From NCBI GenBank assembly GCA_018061375.1, contig JAGOUG010000030.1, forward strand, positions 1 to 10,075: a stretch of 10,075 nucleotides of DNA. The letters run 5' to 3'. The position numbers and the translations under genes are program-made. The notes under the pieces are model-generated. The model searched no databases and was not told the DNA's origin. It saw nothing but the letters and a program-made list of their open reading frames with translations. Below are positions 5,322 through 10,075 of this stretch, piece by piece. Every line of letters starts with the position of its first letter. The stretch's first letter is position 1. This stretch comes from Candidatus Saccharimonadota bacterium. Its GTDB lineage: Bacteria; Patescibacteriota; Saccharimonadia; Saccharimonadales; UBA7683.

Positions 5322-6769
5322 TGGCAGAAAAATACGTCGGTGTAAGTGGTATCGACACACCTGAGCAGCAGGCCGCTACTGAATCCCAGTTTCAAGGTTC
5401 AGAATTAAGTACATTCAGGAAGCTGTTACTGGGTGTAAAGGCGACAACTAAAATTCAGGTAGACGAAGTTGAATCTCGAAAGGGCAGAAACTGGTTTCCT
5501 GTCGGTGATGAACTCAGAACCGCACTTTCCCCGGGAGACGATTCATTAAAAGTACTACAGCTTTATGCGGATGATTGGACTGATTTAGACGGTAGAGCGA
5601 TTCCACTCATAGAAAACTCACTTGCTCGGTCTGAGCCTTGGGTAGACGGCCTACAGTACGATCTTCTTCCGTGGTTCACCGAAGACTCTAGTTTGCATAT
5701 TATAGAACGGTACGCGCATGGAACTGCTGTTGATGGTCCGGTAATTTTGCAGTGTCATGGTGAAATTCTGCAGACCGCTACGCCAGAACAACTGCTTGAA
5801 CGACTCAAGCGCGTTGAAGGCTATATTACGCATGTACTTTTTGACGCTTCTGAAGGACGAGGGCTCACTATGGACGTAAATACGCTGAGTCGTTGGATTG
5901 AGGTTGTACAAGGGAGCGATCTAGATATTAATGTGACTATTGCTGGTGGTCTCGGCTCAGAAGAGACTGCGGGTTTACTGATACCAGTTTTGAAACGATT
6001 CGACGATATTTCATGGGATGCCGAAAGTCGATTACATACAAACAACATTCTCGACAGTTATAAGGTTGCGCAGTATCTGAAGGATAGTCAGCGTTCTTTA
6101 GCTTCAACTGAAGTGCCACGCAAGGTTGCTCGTGATATTCGTACTATGGGTGAATGGTCTATTTGGTTGGCTCACATTGAACGCCAACCAACCTATCTAG
6201 ATGGCAGGCATGAAAATGACAGCGAGCATGCGAGTATGCTCTCGCGCGTTGGCTTTAATATTGCACTTAAGTATTTTCCTGAGCTTGATGCCGGAAGAGT
6301 TGCTATTTTTAGTACAATTCATGATGATATTGAAGGATACACTGGTGACTTCCCTTCTCTTGGCGCAACTCCCGAAGCTATGATTGCCAAACAAGAACGA
6401 GAAGACGCAGCTTTCAGGCAAATGAAGATTGATTTTGCCGACTTCCCACACTACATAGAACTTATTGAACTATATGAACAACAAATCGAACCTGAGGCTC
6501 GGTTTGTGAAGGTGCTGGACAAGTGTATGCCTCCAATACTGAACTTATACAATATGGGAAAGAGCGTACTTGAAGAACAAAATATACAAACTGCAAACGA
6601 ATATACCGAGCTTGCCAAGGTAAGTTCGGCCAGACTTACAAAATATGACGCCGATTTAGGGATGCTACTTGAGACACGTGAAGCACTCATAGAAATGATT
6701 CGTGCTGAAATTTATCATCCAGAAACCGGTCACCACCTTAGAAGATTCGAGACAAAAAAAGACGAGTGA
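5321..6769 (+). CDS. PRAI-like TIM barrel fused to YfbR/HDDC2-type HD phosphohydrolase
   Basis: The start ATG overlaps the Nudix stop and is preceded by AGAGGAA (5309-5315). Residues about 5-258 look like a TIM barrel related to phosphoribosylanthranilate isomerase: KVLQLYADDW (77-86), VILQCHGEI (141-149), HVLFDASEGRG (171-181), VTIAGGLGSEETAGLL (205-220) and a final strand ending ISWDAESRL. Residues about 275-465 are an HD domain: EH (H303), IHDDIEGYTGD (333-343, the HDxxExxTGD signature of the YfbR/HDDC2 5'-nucleotidases), EARFVKVLDK (392-401, D400). Metal ligands H303, H334, D335 and D400 are all present. YfbR dephosphorylates deoxynucleoside 5'-monophosphates; the barrel may bind a phosphorylated ligand, but its active-site residues are not clear to me and no trp genes are near. 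Its last residues (KKDE) are encoded in the terminator of the opposing MFS gene. HD assignment is strong, barrel assignment moderate. Confidence 0.85.
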   Translation: MAEKYVGVSGIDTPEQQAATESQFQGSELSTFRKLLLGVKATTKIQVDEVESRKGRNWFPVGDELRTALSPGDDSLKVLQLYADDWTDLDGRAIPLIENSLARSEPWVDGLQYDLLPWFTEDSSLHIIERYAHGTAVDGPVILQCHGEILQTATPEQLLERLKRVEGYITHVLFDASEGRGLTMDVNTLSRWIEVVQGSDLDINVTIAGGLGSEETAGLLIPVLKRFDDISWDAESRLHTNNILDSYKVAQYLKDSQRSLASTEVPRKVARDIRTMGEWSIWLAHIERQPTYLDGRHENDSEHASMLSRVGFNIALKYFPELDAGRVAIFSTIHDDIEGYTGDFPSLGATPEAMIAKQEREDAAFRQMKIDFADFPHYIELIELYEQQIEPEARFVKVLDKCMPPILNLYNMGKSVLEEQNIQTANEYTELAKVSSARLTKYDADLGMLLETREALIEMIRAEIYHPETGHHLRRFETKKDE

Positions 6770-6816
6770 ATCGACGGGTGCAGGGTTTTTCACCTGCACT
6801 CCGCCGACTCCTCGTC
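6754..6816 (-). terminator. Large intrinsic terminator of the MFS gene
   Basis: Read leftward, GACGAG (6816-6811), GAGTCGGCGG (6810-6801), a bulged A, GTGCAGG (6799-6793), an 8-base loop and the complementary arm down to CTCGTC (6766-6761) form about 23 pairs with two G-U wobbles and two bulges, followed at once by seven T (6760-6754). On the plus strand the wobbles become A-C mismatches and no T run follows, so it serves the leftward MFS gene. It overlaps the last codons of the HD gene. Confidence 0.85.
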
Positions 6817-6822
6817 AGCCTC

Positions 6823-7983
6823 TCACCTCCTTTCAATAAACCGGAGCGACGATCGCAGCGGCAGAATAACTAGTAGTGCAAACACTACACCGGTGACCAC
6901 GAAGCTGGTTTGTACGCCTCGCGTATCCACCATTGTTCCGACGAGCGGACCAGCAATGAAGTACAGGCTGCGTGAGACCAGCGTGGCACACGAGTTAACC
7001 GTGGCACGCATGCTGTTGTCATGAACACGGCTGTTAAGCGCGTGGTCCATGAACGGCCGAGTCAGGCCAAACAGCACACCAAAGCCGATCAGGCCAAGTG
7101 GTGCCAATCTGGCGGGGAGCATACCTGTTGCCAGGTAGCTTGCGGTTGCCAAACTGACCAGAAGCCAAATTGTTCGCCGCTCCCCCATCCTCGATTCCCA
7201 GCGGTGCCCAACGCGTGCAACACGTGAACCAATCAGCTGGAGTGATGCAAAGATCACCCCATACCAACTAATTCCGATTCCTGCACCCTCTAGAACGCGA
7301 GCGTTCAAGAAGACGGGAATGTGCGTTGCCTCACGAAGTAGCGCGAACAGTAGAATCAGGCCTGCCATCCCCCAAAGGAGCGGGCGGGCCTTCTTGAACT
7401 GTCCACGCGTCCGTGGCTGATGCGGTGGTTCGGCCATCTTGAGGACGACCACCACTGCACCAACGTACGTCAGGGCATCGAGTACCATAGCAGTGCGAAA
7501 TCCGAAGATCTTCACCACCACGCCACCGGCAACCGAACAGATTGCGGCACTGAGCAGTCGGGCCGAATGGGCCGTGCCTGCCGAGCTTCTGCCGTGCTCA
7601 CCATCGAGTGCCAAGGCCGATTCGTGGCGCATGGCTTCAATGGTGCCACTGTTCAGGCTGAGCCCGAGTGCAAGCAAGGTTTCTGCGGCAGCGAACTGCC
7701 AAAACCCGTGGGCCACGCTGTAAAACGCGAAGCCCACACTTGCGGCACATGCTGCGATGATCAAGCTGGTGCGGCGGCCGATTCGATCGGCCAGTACACC
7801 AGTTGGCACCTCAAGCACCATCATCACAAGGGTGAAGATACTCTGCAGCAGGTAAATCTTCTGCTGGGTCAGATCCTCGCCGAGCCAGAACGGTACGGCG
7901 AAGGGGACGAAGAAGCTGGCGTTGTTAAGACCCGCCAGCCAATTGATAAGGCGCAAATTGCGCTTGAACTGTTGTTGGGTCAT
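6823..7983 (-). CDS. Major facilitator superfamily transporter (probable drug/metabolite efflux)
   Basis: The ATG at 7983 has a full Shine-Dalgarno AAGGAG (7994-7989) five bases upstream; 386 aa is normal for a 12-helix MFS protein. The family signature A appears as PTGVLADRIGRRTS at residues 60-73, between the second and third helices. Further helices are seen at about 12-33, 43-60, 75-93, 96-112, 143-162, 164-183, 203-220, 235-253, 271-290, 294-312, 330-350 and 357-376. A central basic loop (about 185-200) separates the two halves. Transport is by proton- or solute-coupled exchange across the inner membrane; the substrate is unknown, an exporter being the most frequent role for such proteins. 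GC is about 58-62% in stretches counted by hand, against 35-48% in the flanks, and the Shine-Dalgarno is better than its neighbours', both consistent with acquisition from a GC-richer donor. It is monocistronic and ends at a strong terminator. Confidence 0.9.
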   Translation of the reverse strand: MTQQQFKRNLRLINWLAGLNNASFFVPFAVPFWLGEDLTQQKIYLLQSIFTLVMMVLEVPTGVLADRIGRRTSLIIAACAASVGFAFYSVAHGFWQFAAAETLLALGLSLNSGTIEAMRHESALALDGEHGRSSAGTAHSARLLSAAICSVAGGVVVKIFGFRTAMVLDALTYVGAVVVVLKMAEPPHQPRTRGQFKKARPLLWGMAGLILLFALLREATHIPVFLNARVLEGAGIGISWYGVIFASLQLIGSRVARVGHRWESRMGERRTIWLLVSLATASYLATGMLPARLAPLGLIGFGVLFGLTRPFMDHALNSRVHDNSMRATVNSCATLVSRSLYFIAGPLVGTMVDTRGVQTSFVVTGVVFALLVILPLRSSLRFIERR

Positions 7984-8072
7984 ACCCGCTCCTTGGTTGA
8001 TTTTAAATTATTGAAGAATGTGAAGGGACTCACCTTAGTCAGTTACGACCAAAGCGAAAAAAGCTTCCAATG

Positions 8073-8086
8073 CTGAAGTGTAGTTT
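8073..8086. repeat. 14-bp direct repeat, copy 2 (CTGAAGTGTAGTTT)
   Basis: Same 14-mer as at 2041-2054. Read leftward it contains TACACT, with TTAGAA 17 bases upstream, about 93 bases before the MFS start. Confidence 0.4.
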
Positions 8087-8108
8087 TTAGTGTTTAATTT
8101 TCTAAAGA

Positions 8109-8126
8109 AACCTCAGATTGGAGGCT
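8109..8126 (-). terminator. Weak terminator after the small leftward ORF
   Basis: Leftward, AGCCTC (8126-8121), a 6-base loop and GAGGTT (8114-8109) pair over 6 bp with one wobble, followed by TCTTT. The hairpin starts in the TGA stop of the second reading frame of the ORF at 8126-8298. Confidence 0.35.
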
Positions 8127-8298
8127 CATCTCGATTTGTTACTTTTTATATATGTAAGAGTTACAAGTTTGCTGGATAAGCCAGGTGCGCACAATTTTGT
8201 GCAGTTAGTGATGTCATCTTCGCCACACCATACATACCACCAGAAATTGTATTCATCTGGAAGTTCATTGATTGGTTGTGATTGCTATGACTATTCAT
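8126..8298 (-). pseudogene. Small leftward gene with an apparent one-base frame change
   Basis: A near-consensus promoter is followed eight bases later by ATG (8298-8296). The ATG frame gives MNSHSNHNQS and runs 45 codons to TAA (8163-8161), with a composition not very protein-like. From 8275 a different frame (-1 relative to the ATG) gives 49 residues without an ATG, GTG or TTG near its beginning: PINELPDEYNFWWYVWCGED, then DITNCTKLCAPGLSSKLVTL, then TYIKSNKSR and TGA at 8128-8126, immediately followed by a hairpin. That frame is rich in Trp, Tyr, Cys and acidic residues and looks like genuine protein. One extra base, or a ribosomal frameshift around 8275-8290, would join them into about 57 residues. 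It may be a frameshifted pseudogene, a sequencing error, a programmed shift, or a transcribed RNA without coding function. Confidence 0.4.
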
Positions 8299-8306
8299 AA
8301 TCTCCA

Positions 8307-8335
8307 ATTATAGCACAAGTAGTATAAAAAGTCAA
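8307..8335 (-). promoter_or_regulatory. Near-consensus leftward promoter
   Basis: On the minus strand TTGACT (8335-8330; 5/6), a 17-base spacer and TATAAT (8312-8307; 6/6) make the best promoter in the window. The -10 ends eight bases before the ATG at 8298. No annotated long gene lies downstream until the MFS gene, 300 bases away. Confidence 0.75.
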
Positions 8336-8355
8336 TGATAATATTCACATTCATC

Positions 8356-8364
8356 TGTTATAAT
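8356..8364 (+). promoter_or_regulatory. Extended -10 promoter of the sigma factor gene
   Basis: TGTTATAAT is an extended -10 (TGn followed by a perfect TATAAT at 8359-8364). At the 17-base position the -35 region (8336-8341, TGATAA) has almost no match. It is back to back with the leftward promoter at 8307-8335. Confidence 0.65.
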
Positions 8365-8389
8365 TTGGTTATAGTAAGGAAACAGTTGT

Positions 8390-9391
8390 ATGAGCGTTGA
8401 AACAGTAGCTTCACAAGATCAGTATCTTCTGAGTCTCTATCGTGCAGATATCACCCGTTACCCACGGCTATCTCGTGAGGAAACTACGGATCGAGCAGTA
8501 GATGTTTTTAGGGGTATAAACTTACTTCAAAAAGCGGGCGTCATCGATACGTTTACATTGCCAGAAGTAGCGGACGATGAGCTGGAATCGATCACTGAAA
8601 CATGTTCGTTTGATGATACGCAGCAATTACTGTTGAGTCAGGCATATAGATCATGTAATCAATTATTTGTGTCTAATCTTCGCTATGTTGTGCACTTGTC
8701 AGATAACTTTATACCATATTCAGATGTTCCAAGAATGGATTTAATACAACAAGGCAATATTGGGTTATCACGAGCTGTTCATAAATATGATTATCGTAAA
8801 GGGTTTCGTCTTACTACTTACGCTCGTCAATGGATTCTTCAAGAAATGCAGCGTGTGCCTGGGGGTATTGGTCAGAGTATCGAGATCCCAGTAGCAGTTC
8901 GACGTGCCGCAATAAGTCTAGAAGCATTAGGGGAGAAGATTGAGGCTCATCCTGATATAGCAGCCGAACGACTCGATTGGATTACTAGACAAACGGGTTT
9001 ATCTGATGAGGATATTCGAGATCTTGAGTACGTTCGAACAGTAAAAAGAGTTGATTCGTTAGCTCGTCCGCTTTCTGCTGATAACGAGAAAGATCTTGAA
9101 GCAACTATCGAAGATATCAGCCTGGGCAATCCTAATGATGCACTCGATGTGATTATGGGAGAACAGTTTCAGGCCTTGGTGTATAAAGCGCTCGCAGACC
9201 GACCGGAGCTGATTGAAACGATACAAAAAACGTATGGTCTCAATGGCTATACTGCTATGACACAAGAGGAACTTGGAATTGATCTCGGTTTAACACACCA
9301 GGCGATATCACGCCGGTTGCTGCGGGCTTCTGAGTTAGTTTGTGAGTATTTGACCCTATATGGCATTGAGCTCGAAAGTATTGATTTATAA
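8390..9391 (+). CDS. RNA polymerase sigma-70 family factor, diverged region 4.2
   Basis: The ATG at 8390 has AAGGA (8376-8380) nine bases upstream; 333 aa. A region 1.2-like N-terminus (residues 10-36, YLLSLYRADITRYPRLSREE) is followed by a large linker, region 2 at about 86-156 (NLRYVVHLS, MDLIQQGNIGLSRAVHKYDY, FRLTTYARQWILQEMQR; core-binding and -10 recognition), region 3 at about 160-225 (SIEIPVAVRR, then SLARPLS) and region 4 at about 258-322 (YGLNGYTAMTQEELGIDLGL, then THQAISRRL). The overall plan is that of primary-type sigma factors without region 1.1. In the region 4.2 recognition helix the residues that in E. coli sigma-70 contact the -35 (R584, E585, R588) align with H, Q and S. The stop abuts the queA start codon, so the two are co-transcribed. 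It could be an alternative sigma, or a lineage-typical primary sigma; the changes favour the former. Confidence 0.9.
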   Translation: MSVETVASQDQYLLSLYRADITRYPRLSREETTDRAVDVFRGINLLQKAGVIDTFTLPEVADDELESITETCSFDDTQQLLLSQAYRSCNQLFVSNLRYVVHLSDNFIPYSDVPRMDLIQQGNIGLSRAVHKYDYRKGFRLTTYARQWILQEMQRVPGGIGQSIEIPVAVRRAAISLEALGEKIEAHPDIAAERLDWITRQTGLSDEDIRDLEYVRTVKRVDSLARPLSADNEKDLEATIEDISLGNPNDALDVIMGEQFQALVYKALADRPELIETIQKTYGLNGYTAMTQEELGIDLGLTHQAISRRLLRASELVCEYLTLYGIELESIDL

Positions 9392-10075
9392 ATGATTAAC
9401 TTTGATCTACCCAAAACACTAATTGCGCAGGAACCGGCTTCTCCGAGAGATCACGCACTACTTTTGGTGTATGATCGCCGTACAAAAACCATCACTGATG
9501 ATTACTTTTATAACTTACTTAAATACCTACCCGACCCTACCTGTGTGGTGGTAAATAATTCTAAAGTAGACATGTGTCGAATGCTGTTTAGTGGCGGCAA
9601 GCGTGAAATTTTTGTTTTAGAATCCGTCAACGATAAATCGGTGCGTGCATTAGTACGGCCCGGTAAAGTATTCAAACTTGGTTCAGTTGTACAAGTTGCC
9701 AATTCTGTTTCGGCTGAAGTGACTAATATAGATGAAGATGGCATCAGAACAATTGTATTTTCAGAGCCTGTTGATCACCCTGAGCTTGTTGCAGCGCAGC
9801 ATGTTCCTCTGCCGCCCTATATCGCCCAGAGTGATGCGCTCGCCGCAGAGTATCAGACTATTTATGCAAAAACGAGCGGGAGCAAGGCGGCACCAACGGC
9901 AGGTCTTCACTTCACCCAGGCTCTCGAAGATAAGATTAAGCAGCAAAGAGATTGGGTTGAAGTCACCTTACATGTTGGGCTCGGCACTTTTGCACCACTC
10001 ACTCCAGAGCAGCTTGCCTCTGGCCATCTGTATAAAGAACACTACGAAGTAACTGAAGACGCAGCGGCTACAATT
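9392..10075 (+). CDS. queA: tRNA preQ1(34) S-adenosylmethionine ribosyltransferase-isomerase (3' end outside window)
   Basis: The ATG follows directly on the TAA of the sigma gene, with no clear Shine-Dalgarno, so translation is probably coupled. The frame is open for 228 residues to the window edge, about two thirds of the usual 340-360. QueA transfers the ribosyl part of SAM to preQ1 at the wobble position 34 of tRNAs for Asp, Asn, His and Tyr, forming epoxyqueuosine. Family blocks in order: LIAQEPASPRDHALLLVYDR (10-29), VVVNNSKV (52-59), RALVRPGKVFKLG (85-97), PLPPYI (139-144), YQTIYAKTSGSKAAPTAGLHFT (154-175) and VTLHVGLGTFAPL (191-203). The block after NNSKV reads DMCRMLF where most family members have a P-A-R-L pattern, a small deviation. 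The remaining queuosine genes are not in the window; many reduced genomes keep only tgt and queA or salvage preQ1. Confidence 0.95.
   Translation, partial: MINFDLPKTLIAQEPASPRDHALLLVYDRRTKTITDDYFYNLLKYLPDPTCVVVNNSKVDMCRMLFSGGKREIFVLESVNDKSVRALVRPGKVFKLGSVVQVANSVSAEVTNIDEDGIRTIVFSEPVDHPELVAAQHVPLPPYIAQSDALAAEYQTIYAKTSGSKAAPTAGLHFTQALEDKIKQQRDWVEVTLHVGLGTFAPLTPEQLASGHLYKEHYEVTEDAAATI

Larger units (their letters stand above)
7984..8389. other. 406-base intergenic region between MFS and sigma factor genes
   Basis: GC drops sharply at the MFS start. This stretch holds the MFS leader with its Shine-Dalgarno, the second copy of a 14-bp repeat (8073-8086), a weak leftward terminator (8109-8126), a small broken or frameshifted leftward gene (8126-8298), its consensus promoter (8307-8335), and the sigma gene promoter (8356-8364). 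I see no RNA gene, no insertion-sequence ends and no clear MFS promoter other than a weak TACACT in the 14-bp repeat (minus strand, 8082-8077). Confidence 0.6.

Noticed and set aside
5321..5920. Calling the N-terminal domain of the HD fusion TrpF
   Set aside because: Barrel resemblance is partial, I cannot place the catalytic residues with confidence, and no trp genes are adjacent.
2129..6769. Declaring the nucleotide-enzyme cluster an antiphage system
   Set aside because: Deoxynucleotide depletion is a known defence strategy, but no nuclease, toxin, sensor domain or mobile element is present; salvage or sanitation explains the genes equally well.
6767..6769. TGA recoding to Gly as in SR1/Gracilibacteria
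   Set aside because: TGA ends the HD gene at a sensible point, and no frame requires in-frame TGA readthrough.
8051..8066. AAGC-(A-rich)-GCTT inverted repeat as a terminator
   Set aside because: The stem is only 4 bp and no T run follows on either strand.
7420..8076. A 218-codon rightward open frame opposite the MFS gene
   Set aside because: It is antisense to a convincing 12-helix transporter and arises from the GC-rich codon pattern; its protein is low-complexity His/Gln/Gly-rich without a sensible start context.
8118..8300. A 60-codon rightward frame in the gap before the sigma gene
   Set aside because: It starts at TTG without a Shine-Dalgarno or promoter and is the antisense of the more protein-like leftward reading.
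9732..10052. A 106-codon rightward frame at the right end
   Set aside because: It lies inside queA in another frame; queA has all family blocks.

Overview
The window looks like a piece of a small-genome bacterium of the Candidate Phyla Radiation (Patescibacteria), most likely a Saccharibacterium (TM7). The reasons are indirect: moderate-to-low GC outside one gene, many short-spaced genes without recognisable relatives, N-terminal winged-helix Nudix proteins of a kind common in that group, and a diverged sigma-70 factor directly followed by queA. TGA is a normal stop here (the HD gene ends GAG-TGA), so the TGA=Gly code of SR1/Gracilibacteria does not apply. There are no rRNA, tRNA, CRISPR or transposase signatures.

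Layout. (1) Positions 1-2125 are read leftward: a partial gene of unknown function (<1-255) preceded by a long leader that looks like a transcription attenuator with its own 16-residue leader peptide, then an unknown acidic soluble protein (447-1328) and an unknown four-helix membrane protein (1378-1971). (2) 2126-3250 is a rightward pair: a winged-helix/Nudix protein and a nucleoside 2-deoxyribosyltransferase-like enzyme. (3) 3182-4546 holds two divergent genes of unknown function that share a 90-bp promoter region; the leftward one overlaps the deoxyribosyltransferase-like gene at its 3' end. (4) 4617-6769 is a second rightward pair: a close paralogue of the winged-helix/Nudix protein, overlapping by one base a fusion of a PRAI-like TIM barrel with a YfbR/HDDC2-type HD phosphohydrolase. 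(5) 6823-7983 is a leftward MFS transporter with clearly higher GC than its surroundings, ended by a large hairpin terminator that runs into the HD gene. (6) 7984-8389 is non-coding apart from a probable small leftward gene with a broken or shifted frame. (7) 8390-10075 is a rightward sigma factor gene and queA (truncated by the window edge).

How the genes may work together. Two copies of one winged-helix/Nudix protein are each coupled to a different enzyme whose family acts on (deoxy)nucleosides or (deoxy)nucleotides: a deoxyribosyltransferase/N-glycosidase fold and an HD 5'-nucleotidase. The Nudix step (NTP to NMP), the HD step (dNMP to nucleoside) and the N-glycosidic step would form a nucleotide-cleansing or salvage route, with the helix-turn-helix perhaps sensing the substrate. 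This is inference from families and layout.

A second theme is gene expression. Five starts (394-, 1328-, 3697-, 3788+, 8298-) have a -10 hexamer ending only 7-8 bases before the ATG, which predicts leaderless mRNAs, whereas genes inside operons or with longer leaders have Shine-Dalgarno sequences. The most interesting single item is the leader before position 255, where a leaderless 16-codon ORF ends inside an antiterminator arm.
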